From contig NW_026515539.1 of NCBI RefSeq assembly GCF_014898815.1, positions 682,001-746,000 of the forward strand: a stretch of 64,000 bases of DNA. Direction: 5' to 3'. The notes beneath the pieces were generated by a model that had not been told where the DNA came from, did no database searches, and saw only the letters and a list, made by a program, of their open reading frames with translations. Every line of letters starts with the position of its first letter. The first letter of the stretch is position 1. This DNA comes from Panonychus citri (lineage: Eukaryota; Arthropoda; Arachnida; Trombidiformes; Tetranychidae). Shown piece after piece: positions 1 through 13,561 of the stretch. The position numbers and the translations under genes were made by a program.

Positions 1-3000
1 CAAACTTTACCTTCAACCATCATGGTGAGAGTGATTCTAATGTATCATTCATCTACTTGACCATTAGCAGCTTTCAATCTGTCAACAATCATCATCAATA
101 TCAACACATTGACCAAAGACAAAACAAAATTGATCCTTGTCTCTTATGTATCAATGATACAATTTGTATACATGTAGAGATTAACATTGTTATCGCAATT
201 GGGTCAATCTCATTGTGATCATGAATCGGATCAGGATAAAAAAGTTGAGTTTTTATGATTTACTTTTGGTCACAGAATTAATTGAATTTCATTGAGCAAA
301 CTGAATCACCTGATTATCTTTGTATGTCCACTTTAATTGTGTCCATCCTAATGAAGATATTAAGGTTTCTGTTTACTTGTTGACACTGGAAAAAAATTGA
401 TTCTTTGTATCGTTAAAATAAACAATTAAATCAACGTTAAATCTCATTTGAAAGTTAAACCTTCATCTAAATTGTTAATCCCTTGTTTACCTTAAACAAT
501 CAGATTTAATTGTTACCCTAAAGTTTATAGTCAGAGTCTTGTAGATAATCAATAACAATGAACATTGAAATAAAAACCGCTAATGATAATGATGATGAGC
601 AGCTTAATTTACTTGGGCTTAATTGTTACAATCTTCAAGTTAATTTCTATTGAATAAATTGTATCTAATCAGCTTTAATCGTTTCTCTCATGTTAATAAT
701 AAAATTACCGTTATTTTCCCAAGACTTATAATGTTATCCAATAATTGGAGTTAATGAAAAAATTGATAAAATGAATTCTTAATTTTCTCATATCGTTTAC
801 ATGATAAATGCATTTACAATTAATTTCATTGATTTCAAAGAAAACCAGACTTGATGAATCAAAACTTTTTTTATCATTGAGAAACTTTTCCCTGATGAAC
901 ATGTAAAGTTCAGGTAAGATATTAAATTCTGGGTGAGTTTGATTTCATTTCTTTAATCTTATCATTAACCTTGAACTCTGTAAATGAAAGATAATTAGAT
1001 TTCACCAGAACCATGTACATGGATAATTGAATCATCACTGATAATATATATTTCTATCTGCATGTAAAATTGATTGTAGATCTTAATCATCATCAGATAA
1101 TTTAGTTGATTTATTTATTAATCTTATTCAAATGATTATCGATGCAAACGTAATATTATTAACATGGAATGGAAATACTAAAGATGAACCATGAAAGAAA
1201 AAAAATTTCCAAATGATTATCTTTACGAGTATTATATTCATTCATCATGTTAAAGGATTTTTCTTCATCTTCATCATCTCATCTGAATAATTCATTGAGA
1301 TCATGTAGATAATCATCATCTTCATAAAGTGAGATTGTACTGTTTTTAAGTGAAGTAAATAAAGTTATCATTGAGCAATATTAATACATGATACTTGATA
1401 CGTAATCATGATTAGGAATCATCATAACATAATGAGTAGAAACATTTATTATATCATTCCAAATACCAGCTCATGAAATTTACTGAGTTAAAGGTAAATC
1501 TTAGGTATTATATTATTGTATTAGACACTTTCCACCTTTCTATCATGATCATCATGATAATCTTGATACAGGGAAAATGATATGTCATGATTAAGATGAA
1601 GAAAAAAGCAGAAAAACAAATGAAAATGATCAACTAATCATCTTATTGTCATTGAAGCAAAAATTCATTACATGATGATGATTATTGAGCATTGTTTAAA
1701 TCCAATTTCAGGCTAAATGTTATTATTATCCACACTGATTATCATCAGAATCAGCATCATGATCCTGATTAAACTGAATCAGCAAACTTTTTTTTTCCAA
1801 ATCAAGTTTACTACTAAATGAAACTATTTGTTTCATCCTCATCTTACAAAGATGAATGAATGAATATTATGATGATAAAGATGCACTACCAATGTCAATG
1901 AATAAGATTCAACTTGAAAATCTGATTGGAAGTAAAAAAAAAGTTCTTATAATAATCTGATTCCATATAAATGAACCAGAAATAATGTATAGAACTAAAG
2001 AAAAGTAATAGATTATATTTTCAATGTCAAGAGTAAATTGAAAATGTTCATCAAAGTTCTTGAGGATGATGATAATTCAGGGTAATGAATTTGTAAAGAG
2101 AAAATTTCAACATTTTCTACTATCCAATATAAGAATTTGCAACGGAATTGGAACCCATGATAAATAGTATTCCACCATTAGTAATAATAACACCGAATGA
2201 CCAGTGGAAATTATCATTATCATGGAGAAGGGAGAGAAAAAGTTTCTCATCATCTACGATTCTTAGTTGATCCAATTTCATTTCCATGACTATTTCATAA
2301 TAATCATGAAAATACCATTGAAACAAATTTAATTTCGTTTAACTTTTCTCATCTCATTCATTTATGAACATAATTAAAGGGCCATCATCGAGCGATGGTC
2401 AGTTGAAACCTAATTCTGTATCACTTGGAGGTAAATTTTTTCCTTAAAAGCTTGATGACCATGTATTTCATACTGTTGAATACCTTAGGTGATTTACTGA
2501 GTCTTGAAAAAAAAAGTATTAATGATGATCAAAGATAATTAGGTTAATATAATGAAGAGAATGTTGTAAAAAAAAGTTCTGGAAAAAGTTTCAACATGGT
2601 TAACGTAATAATCAGCAAGCAAATGATAAAATCATTAAGTAATATCATGAGATGATGACGATGATGATATGCAACTTGTTGAGACTTAGATTATGATTAA
2701 TTTAATCACATTGTTGTGCAATTTAATATATGTTGATCTAATTTTGTATTCTAATAGTTACAAGCAGTTTGTAAAATGTTGACTTAATTGCTTTTAGTAT
2801 AAGGGAGAGACTGATTTTTAAAATGAATTTTATTTTCCTCTTCACTTGATTGTCTTTAATTGGTGTAGTAATTGAATTACTTTTACATCAATTGGTTTAA
2901 ATTGTTGCATCATGAATGCATGGTGACAATCAGTTAGTTTTGTCAAGATTCTGGTAAATCAAGTGAGTATTATTCTTGAAATTTGCTGATGAATATCTTG

Positions 3001-6000
3001 ATGAAAATCATGGTACTTGAAATGATTTTTCAATCAACACAATTTATATTTTCTTGTTGATTATTAATCCACTTGCTAGAAAATTGGGTTTTTCTTACCC
3101 GCCGGGTTATTATCAGCCTCCACTTAAGTCCTTGGAATGATTAACAATCATGAAGATGATATGTATGAATTGTATTGGAATTAAATTTCATGGTAATCAT
3201 AACAATTCACTCTCAGCTTTCAGTGAAAATCAGTATTACATGATAAGCTAAATTCAGTTATACTGGTTTATCATATCTTTAGGTAATCAGCAACCAATTA
3301 GTATTAATCTACATGATGTTACCCTGAAAGGAAAATGGAGCTAAAAAGTTGCTGGGAATTTCTTTCTTTCTTTATTCCGATGCCTTGAAATTTTTCAAAT
3401 TTCGATGAACATTTCAGATAAAAGGAGCACCAACCATGACAATGAGCCTTTGTTGAAAGGGGTGAAAAAAGTTCTGAACATGGAGTTTCATTCAATGCTG
3501 TTGCTCTCCTAAGTCGATGATTACAATTCAAAAGTGCTGAGCATATAATAATTTCATCTTGAGCAATAACTTGAAAATATTGGTGAATAGAAAATCAGAA
3601 AAGTTCTAATCTTCAGAGAAAAAAAAAAAATTCAAAATTCGATCTCATAACTTTTTCTGGTTAGAATTTTTCTCTTTCTTTCTGTTATCCTTCATTTCTA
3701 ATCTTACAAATTGAATTCATTCAAGTTCAACAATTTGATTCGAGGAAATCTTTTAGCATCCTCATCACTTATGCTTCAAATTCAGATCATTTTACCAGAA
3801 TTAGCGAAAAGAAAATTAAACAAAAAAACTTATCTTCCTTTCACTCTGACAATTCACTTGTAATCATCTTCATATTTATCATCATCATCATCTTCATCTT
3901 CATCATTGTTATGATAATCATCTTTGTTTATCTTCAAATGCTCATACCCTCTGAAACCTTAAGGGTATTCAGATAAAGTGTAATCTGTTTAATCATTAAC
4001 TTTGCCCTGATTATCTTACTCCTTATCAGTTTGACATTTTTCATCATTATCATGCATCAACGTGAAGATAATGATGAAAACCTTAATTAGCATAAAAAAC
4101 TTTACAATAATCAAGAGTAATTAGAAACGATTGAATTTACATCTAGATGTTTATCAAGATAATCAGGTAAACATTATTTGACTAAATTACCATGTTAATT
4201 ATATTTGAATTTATCGATGACAAGAAAGGTTTTACTACCTGTTAATTGTTGACAGTTTTGGGTTGAATCAAAACCAATTGATAATATAAATCAATCACTT
4301 GATATCTAAGCTCAACTTTTGGTTATATTGATAAAAGCTTGGAAACTTTTTCTATCAATTTAAATGATAACCGGAAATTGAAACCTTTTAACCATCATGA
4401 AGTCATGGGATGATTAAGATGAAGACAATTCTCACTAAACCTAAACCTTTTTACCTAATGTGTCTTATTGGTTTTTCGGGTATCACCCTGTCATTTTTAC
4501 ATCATCTCCAGTTGAGTATCACATGTAAACATCCGGTTCCTCATCTTACTTTTTTCATCATGTTCACATTTCTCTCTCTCTATATCTTTATTATCATCGT
4601 CACCTTTTTCTTCATCATTTCTTTTTCCGCTACCATGGTGACACATATTGATGAATTTATTTCATTTCTTTTTTTTCTGAGATTTTTCCTCCCTCTCTCT
4701 CACTCTCTCACTCACTCACTATTTTCTATCACCTTCCATTGAGAGAAAACAAAGAAACAGTAAGATAACTTCATCTTCCACTTGGAATCGATTCAATTAA
4801 ATTAACTGTTATTTTGTTCATCAATATTTTCGTCATCAGCAACAATTACATTTCCAAAAGTAACTCTCAAGGTAATCTGATGGTGTCACTCTCATTGTCT
4901 TGTAAGATTTCATTGACGATAATCAACATTAATTGATAGAAATAAAGAATTAAAAGAAAGTCATGATTCTTATAGAAATTCAATTGACATGAATACTTAC
5001 AAGATTTAGATGAAATAAGATAATCTTGATTATCATGTAATAAGAGGGATGGAATCATAAAGATTGCTCAACATCATGTGAATAATAAAACCAGAGCTCA
5101 TTTACAACTGTCTTTATATTTACTGACCGTTCATTAGGTTTATAGTCAGTATACCCTTGCAGTTGTAATAATCAATCACAACTGATAGGCAGATATACCC
5201 TAAGGCTATTGTTGAGCAATAACCGTTAGTTATGATGCAATAAGATCTTGTATAAACATGAAAAACTGTCTGACCTTTGAACTTGTATCAGCCTCATATG
5301 ATAATAAAATATATATATATACATTTGAGACAAACAAAATATTACTAATGATATACAAAGTACCATGGGAACATCATGAAACTCAAGATCAAATCTACTA
5401 TTATGTAATTTTACATGTTAACTTAGTTAGACTGAGAGGAAAAGGTTTCAGATTATCTTACAGTTGAAATGAATAAAATAAAAACTGGACATTAACATGA
5501 ATGGTCAATATTGTTAGATGAAATTTCACCCAATTGTTCATGGTAAGAAAAGGTAGAAATTTTTTTTACCTTTTATTATTAATATTATTCATTGGATTGG
5601 ATAAAGAGAAACAAAAAGTTCTGATTCATTTTGATTGAAATCAATTTACTTTTAATACTAATGAGTTACAAGAAAACCAGAACCAGGGGAAAATTTCACA
5701 GATTTATTGAATTAACAATTGAAACTAAAAATAGTTGATTCCAATTCATTGATAACTTTTTCATGGTAAAGAAAAACAATATTATTCACATAACCGGAAA
5801 AAAAGAGTAAAGTTCAGAGTGAAAGTAATAACAATCTGATAACTGTTGGAGTGGGAAAAGCTAATTGGTAGTAATAGTTTTTTTCTGCCTGTTGAATATA
5901 AGATATACTCATGAATTCCTTGAATACCCTGAACAAATTGAGTTCACAATCAATTTAATCATCAACCTTATTGTTAGATATTTATGAAGTGTAATTCTAA

Positions 6001-9000
6001 TTGAATAAAAAGCATTGCTCTCACGTATATGAATTGATTCATATTGACTGATATTCGTGATCATATTTGGTTCCCAAGAAGATTTTAAATTCAAGAATTA
6101 GCTACTATTTGTCTTTCATGGGAGGAGAAGACTAAACTTTTGTAATATTGAGTAAATACTAATGAATTTCATATGCATTTTGAATTTATTAGTAGTTCAA
6201 TATTAAAGAGAATTCTCTTTTTTTTCTCTCTCTCTTTTTCTATCGTGTAAACATTCAGACTGAGAATTCACAATTCATCTGAGAATAAGATCTAAGTTCA
6301 AGTAGGTAAAAGGCTAGAAAAATGATTTTTTATATGCTTCGATTTGCTATAAATAATTTTCGAAATTCTGATTTACGAATTGAGTTGATTGTTGAACTTT
6401 TCTTTTTGATTGATTATCTTTTGCTTAGAACTTTTTTTCTTTGGCTTCAAGTTTTGATATAATTCTGGTTTCCAAGGTTTCGAATTCAAGTTCTAAAAGT
6501 AATTTCATCAAACTATCGGCCAAATGGAAAGTAGAAAATTACTTCACTTTTTATTCTCTCTCTCTCCCTCTCTGAATTATTAATATTTTTCATTTGGAAC
6601 TTTCTCTCTAATCTCACCCTTATTCTGAATTCGAGTTTCCAAATTTATTTGGAGTTTATAATATTCAGTGTATTGGATTAATTATTTCTCTAAATCGACG
6701 TGAATTCTCATGATGGAAACTTTTTCGTGAAAATGTCATAAAACTACAGTGTATTAGGGAAAAAAGCATAAAAATATCGTTATTCTTTACAAGAATCTAA
6801 GTAATACCTTATAATCATCAGCTAATGTCCAGTTATCATCATCGATTATAATGACTGGACATCACGAAAACTTATGAATCAAATCAATCGGAAAGTTTCA
6901 TTGAGAGTTGACTTATAATAATAATAATGGAAGTGAAAGAAAAATCATCATCAAGAGAAAAAGAAAAAACTAATTCTCCTATTGGCAACTTGACCATACT
7001 GACCACAAGTTGATTCAATATCATTATCGTTGATGCTTCAAATGCAACTTAAAATCAGAATTGAACACAGAGAATTGTTTTTGATAATATCACATGAAGA
7101 ATGATAATTATTAGTAAATTGTAGTTCGAGAAAAACAAATTAGTTCCGAACTATTAATCAAATTGAGGTTTCGAAATTGAAATGAAAAAGTTTCCATTCA
7201 GAGTATTGAAAGTTCTGGAAGAAAATTAAAACCGTTCATTTATGAAAGTGATTAACATAATCAAGAATTAATAAAGTAAACTTTTCATGAAATTCACTCA
7301 AACAGAATTGTAATCTTATGTAATTACGGTTATAACGATTAAGCAAATGGAGGAAACTGATTAGTTTGATTGGATAATTAGGCGAAAACAGCAAATTGTT
7401 GACTATTATTATTGTTACGAATCGAGTTTCAATTAACTGAACTTTTGTTATGAGGATGATAATGACCATGAATATGAAGAATAGAGAGAAAATATTGAAA
7501 GAAATTTGTTCATGGAGAAAATGAAATAATATCTTTGGATTGAATTAATGTTATATGAGGCGAGAGAATGAAAATTTCGTAGAGAAACTTGATCATCTTT
7601 CATAACCATCACAATGGTCAATTGTTCATATTCTTAATCTAGTTTTAACACTCGACAATTATCATGGTCCACTAGGTGATCATAATAAAATCAGCTTATG
7701 GGTCCATCTTCGTGTAGGTGGGAATCAGGTTGGTCAATTGTTCTGTTGTCCATGTTTTCGTAATGAGATGACCATGTGAAGAAAGAAAAATATTCTGAAT
7801 TCTCATATTAAAGAAAAAAGTTTAATTCCAAATAACATGTGAAATTAAGGTGATGGTGCTCAAAGAAATGATCATAGGTTCTAATGGGAACATACTCTTC
7901 ATGTAACATTGTCTAATCATGGAAAGATAATATTAATAACTATTAATAGAGGGGAGAAGGATTTGTAATGAGAAAGATGAAAATTCCAATTGAAAAAAGT
8001 TCCATTAGCCTGATGAGCCTTTTGTTTACCTCAAGCTACATTATTTTCATGAGTATCTATTAATACAAGAATCTGAATCAATATTGAAATTGAAACTCGA
8101 TGAGGCTGATAAAGGTTGGGAAAAAAACCTCTGGCCTACTATTCAGATTTTACTCAGATTCTTTACTTTTTATCTATAACAGAAATTATCATAAACATGA
8201 TACCAGGTAGAATATAAAAATCTATGGTTTCTGAATGAAATGATCATGTTCATGATATAATAATAAATAGAGATGCTTTTGATTGATCAATAGAAGTTGA
8301 AATTTTCTCAACATTTTCTAACTAACAATAAGTTTTGATTCATTTTCATGTGTATCTGATTCAGGGAATTCAATTACTATTATTCAAATCGATTCAATAA
8401 TAATCACTAGAAGGTCAGAATCTTTTTCCCACCTCGTTAGAATGAAAAATGGTACATTATTAATATTTACTCATGGCGATAATAATAATATGATATTCAA
8501 ATTTAAGATTCACCATGTATCTTTCAGGGTGATAATAAAGATAACTTTTCTATCATCATATTTATTGTTATTGAAATGAATTTTATTGAGTTATCTTCAT
8601 GTGAGGTTTAAGGATAGACAAGGTAACTTTTTCTGTTGGAATAATTTTTTTTTCTCTCTCAATTCAGTCTCTCAGGGATTGAATTTCATGGGAACAGATA
8701 TTAGATATTGATTGAATTAGTAAAAAATATCATGAATATGTTAATACATTCCGTCATGTATGTATCAGTAACTCAAATGGTAATATAATTTCATGGCTCA
8801 TTGAATCATGGCGATGAACTTTTTTTTTCCTAAAAAATGAAAAAACTTTTTCAACCTGAGGTTAAAATTTCAATCTCATCATCAATACTAATCGTGGTTA
8901 TCATGGTGCTCACCCTTTTAGACAAAGTCACTCGATACCTGGTTACAATCACCATGAACATGTGTATGAAATTCATGGTAACATAATTGAATCAGAACTT

Positions 9001-10479
9001 TTTTTCTCTATCTTTTAATCAACGTGATTTTATCAATATCAATATGACTGAATTATTATCTCGCCCTCATGATCAGAGATTGATTTTCAATGTGATTGAA
9101 AATTATTAATCATCTTTTTGCTTTCGATTCCATCATGAAATCAACTTGGAATATCAATTGGTTGAATAGTGATAGATAGAAGGGTGAAGTCAATTTCGGA
9201 AAGAAATGAAAAAAAAATGAGACATGATAAAATATCAAATTCCAAACAAAATGTAATAGATATTGAACATTTCTCATCATCTGAATTTCAGGGGAATCGA
9301 ATCAATAATTATTGTTAATTATTATTACCAAATAACAATTTGGAGCAATCAATTATTATTAGATAATCATGTTACATATAATTCATTTTCTATCATGTGA
9401 AATGTTACGAAACATTAACCAGAACTTTTTCAGTGAATGAAACTGAAATTAATTCGGTTTGGTTCAAGTTCCATTTCCGAATAAAAAGTATGAAAAAATA
9501 TTCGAAAACTTTTTCTTTCTTCCTGATCCTTTAACACTGAATCTTATGGAAACTTTAAGTTTATATCAACTTTTCCCTCCGGTGATTAGCATGATGAATA
9601 CATGAAAATGAATCAAAGGTTAATATGAATTATCATGAGCATCCATTGAGACTGATGGAAATAGTTTCTGAAAAGTGAACATGATGAGCAAAAAAAAGAT
9701 ACTCAACTTAAATAGAAGGTGAAAATTAACATGATCTTTTCATGATGTTCAATTTTTAAGATTTTCTGAAAACTGAAAGAAAAAGTTTTTCCTTTTTGTT
9801 GCGAATTTCAAATTCAATGTTTTTCATATTTTATGAACATTCACATGAAATTATTGTATTACTTTTCATCAAGGAGATGATAATTTACTTGAGAAAACAT
9901 GATAAGTGCTGAAATATTTATCCAACTCATTTAAGAGCTTTTTAACATTGAATTTCAGAATTTTCAATTGGATTCATGATGCAAATTCACATTCATGATT
10001 GTATATATTAATATATTCAAACTTTTATCTCTTGATTTATTTACATGTGAAAATTTCATTCCAAGTTCAGTTTAATTATTAGCATCACCATTATGACATC
10101 ATTTTCAAGTTTCAACCTTAAGGTAATTTGTTTTCAATATTATCTCACTTTTCAAGGTGACCAGTGAGTATTTATCTTGACCAACCGGAAGTGTTTACAG
10201 GTAAACGGAAATTGATTTCATGATCAATTGATGATGATGGTTAATGTGAATTTGGATAAACACAGAGGAAGGAAATTGATTGTTGAGTGAAAAATGATTA
10301 ACAATTAAACGAGCACATTAATTGTTTAAAGAGAAAGAGAGAGAGAATCAATTATTAACGGAGCAAAGAAACGGATTTGTTTGCCATCGGAAGTGATGAG
10401 ATTATCTTGATATTAATGAGAAAATGTTTGATTCAGCTGACCATTGGGTGGATAATATTGGAATTGGTCAATAACTCAC
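1..10479. other. Long non-coding stretch, probably intron of the minus-strand GPCR
   Basis: No exon could be supported here. The minus-strand GPCR exon ends with a good GTGAGT donor at 10479, so the start of this stretch (read right to left) must be its intron. I looked for the missing TM3-TM7 exons (DRY, CWxP and NPxxY motifs) and found none, so they are likely beyond base 1. The DNA is A+T-rich with ATC/ATG triplets, short T and A runs, and several copies of a motif AGAACTTTTT. Open frames in it, for example 4410-4742, are low-complexity translations of TC and ATC tracts and are not credible genes. Confidence 0.6.
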
Positions 10480-11053
10480 CTTGTAAATAATGAACTACTG
10501 TACATGCTGTCTCACCGAATCTCCAGATTGAAGTGTTCTTAACGTAGGCCACAAAGGGACAGCAAAAAAGGATGACCAATAAATCAGAGATACAAAGATT
10601 GATGACCAATAGATTTGAAGTTGTCCTTTGATAATATGTTGACCTGGTGTCCACATGCCAATAGATTATACAAGCATTGCCCAGTCCACCGATGAGGAAA
10701 AGGATAAGGTACAGGGTGGAGATAACGATAACACTGGTTTCACGATAATTGGTCTGAGATTCAATGAATTCAAGTATATGAACCTCTTTATCTGTTGATG
10801 ATATTTCCGTGTCCGATATACTGGTCACTACATTGTTACCACTTTCATAACCATAAAGTGAACTTAAATTATTATTATTATTATTACTATTCATGGACAG
10901 TTCGAGACTCCCGATTCGTGAGGCTGCTGAAGATGCGTCAAGTCCACTTGATGACATTGGTACTAGAATTGAAGATGATGGAAAAATTGATGATCGATTC
11001 CATGAGGTGTGAAAAATGGGTGAGGATGATAATCCGTCTAGATGAATTTCCAT
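10480..11053 (-). CDS. Rhodopsin-family (class A) peptide GPCR, first coding exon (partial gene)
   Basis: This exon encodes 191 residues plus one base of the next codon. Seen in the sequence: an extracellular N-terminus of about 105 residues, rich in Ser and Asn, with a poly-Asn run near residues 55-62 and possible N-glycosylation sites. TM1 is at about 107-131 with the conserved GN (GLGNACIIY). TM2 is at about 148-170 with the LxxxD motif (NLCISDLLV). The extracellular WRFG is at 177-180, followed by the conserved TM3 cysteine (C183). The exon stops at a GTGAGT donor just inside TM3, so TM3-TM7 and the C-tail are missing. The layout is that of a peptide receptor coupled to G proteins at the cell surface. 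Subfamily cannot be decided from TM1-TM2; CCK-, SIFamide- and RYamide-type receptors are all possible. The ATG at 11053 is the first in frame, and no signal peptide is expected. Confidence 0.85.
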
Positions 11054-13561
11054 ACAAAAAGATTGAATCGAGGATTATGAATGTAGAAATCAATTAGTTC
11101 AGTTAATCTTTTGATTCCATTGAAGAAAAGTGAAATCAATGAGAATAAAATTGAGACATTTTGTCAAATTCAAGATTCTAAGGTGTGAAAATAAGATTAA
11201 CGTTAAATCTGATTAACTTGAATGGTCAAGGAAATTGAAATTAAATAAGGTGAGAATGAGAGTCAATTTGAAATCAGATTAAATCAACTTGTTGATACTT
11301 AATCCAGACAATTTTGATCCATCTCCATTTGATCCGAGATTGAGTTGAATGTGATAAGTTCAATTTACTTCAGACAACATGAAACTTTTAGAAGAACTTT
11401 TTTTTTTTTATTGTCCACAATCAATCCTGATGAATTTGATGAACTGTTTATCAAAGTTTGTAGAAAGAAACAAATAAGATAAATTTTCTTGGTGTATACT
11501 CAGAGATTCACCATGAAAAGAGGTAAAAAGTTGAAAGTTATTAGTGAACGAAATTCTGGTTCAACTGTATTGTAAATGGAAACTGAGTGAGTATAAATAA
11601 CTGAATGGATTCTGTTCACTTGTGAACATGTTCATGGAGGAGAAAAAGTGATGATAATGATGATGGAGTGAGTGAGAGAGAGAGAGAGAGGAGGTAATAG
11701 ACATGAACAAAGGAAAATAATAGTAATAGACTAGAGAAAGATTGAAAGTGATTCTCAAGAAAATTCAGTATGATTCTGAAAAGAAGATGACAGGGAGTGA
11801 GAGAGAGAGAGATACGGAGGATATTAGAAAACATCTTCATCTTTTTATCTTCCAAAGAGAATTCATTGTTTTCTTCTCACTCTTCTTATCATCTCTCTTT
11901 TCTTACGAGTGAATCTGTTTATTTCATGTTATTATTATTTCCTTTCCGTTTTTGACTCAATTTTCATGATATTCAGTGGGCGATGATAAAGTGACAAGAA
12001 ATCAAGTGAGAAAAAGGAAAAAAAAAATAATTGTCACTTAATAGCAAACACATTATGAATTCAACATGGATTCCAGAATTGAGATAACGGTATTATCATC
12101 ATCATGTATTTATTTATCGGGCTGGTTAACAGAAACAGTTACCAATTTGTAGCAATTTAAAAGGTGGAAAAACAAAATGTATTTCACAATTTCATTGACA
12201 ATTTCTGATAAATCACCAAGACCATCATCATCTAAATATCATCCATGACAATCATCATGATAAAGGTAACATACAAAAGTGAAATCTCAATAAATTGTCA
12301 GGGTAAAGAGGAAACAAAAAAATAGGTCGAGTGGGAGTTTAGTATTGTTATTGGCACTTTCAAGAAATCTGAATTACCTTTATTTTTTGTATATTGCAAT
12401 AAAAGATTATTGGATTGTCATCATTATCATCATGATGCTTCAAGACTCGGAGAATGATGAATAATGATCAGAATTTTGTGAGAAGGTCAGAAAAAAATAT
12501 CAGAAATCAATCAATATTTCTAATGATGGTCAAATATTATTACCTTAGAGTCTCAGGATGTGGGTCGAAGGTGAAACTTTCCTATTTCCGTACTTACCAT
12601 CAACTTATCTTTTCCATGGAATCGCAAGTATTTTGATTATCTTATAACAGGAAACTCATCAAAAAAGAATCAGGTAAATAATTCAGATTAGTATTCGAAT
12701 CTCTTATTCAGGAAAAATCGAGAGAGATTATTTATCTTCTACCTTCATGTTTTCCAAATCTCAGAATTCAATTGATTTTTTAAAGACTTTTCTTCATGAC
12801 TAGTTCATAATATCTAATACAATAATAATCATCTGGTGTAGGTGGTTAAGATTACATGTTAAATGATGTAACATTTGATTGATTTGCATTTTTAATGGTG
12901 AATAACAATTGACATTTATGATTAGATTCCGGTTAAAGATGACATTCAGCTCATTTGTATTATTATAATTTGTTGACATAAAATGAATGAAAATCACTTT
13001 CGTTGTTAACCATAATTGTCAATTAAAATTGATAATTAAAAGTCTTTCAGTTTGTAAACAATCAGATTAAACTTTAAGGATTGGGTTTAAAATGAATTTG
13101 GATGATCGTTAATCATAAATGTAATAGATCAATACTTAATCAACTCAATTTATCTTAATAAAGACAATGAATATTAATCTACAATCAATTAATCATCAAT
13201 TGATGAATTATGTATTAAGGAAATAGTTTTCTTATCATGGTGAACTTAAGTTTTGCTGGTTAAATAATTAATTCTTACAATTCGTAAGGATAAAGATTCC
13301 AGGTCGAAATAAGATTCCAAATTGTATCGATAGATGGTGACGGTGAACAGAAAAGTTCCCAGAACTTTGTGTAACTCAGTGTGACTGGAGCCATCTATTG
13401 AATTGTGGTGAGTATATTGAGCATCCGATTGATATTATTACGTCAAAAGTATTATTGGTAAGTGTATTTGTGAATAAATTAGGTGGGGTGAATCTTTGAA
13501 AATCTACATGAGTCCCTCGAGGTTTCCAACGAGGAGAATTAGAAAGGTGAGAAAAAAAAGT
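11054..13561. other. Spacer between the GPCR and the lipase
   Basis: This holds the upstream side of the minus-strand GPCR and the downstream side of the minus-strand lipase. It contains GA tracts around 11673-11692 and 11799-11812, ATC/ATG-rich sequence and CAATTA-rich sequence near 13000-13260. I see no credible exon; the open frames at 11561-11855 are translations of GA repeats. Promoter and polyadenylation sites could not be placed. Confidence 0.5.

Noticed and set aside
4410..4742. 110-codon plus-strand open frame
   Set aside because: It is a run of Phe, Ser, Leu and Ile produced by TTC/TCTC/ATC repeats, with no domain, splice context or homology I can recognise.
10795..11097. 100-codon plus-strand open frame
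   Set aside because: Antisense shadow of the GPCR N-terminus; its poly-Tyr run is the complement of the poly-Asn codons.
11561..11855. Two overlapping minus-strand open frames
   Set aside because: Both translate GA tracts into Ser-Leu repeats and lack any other signal.
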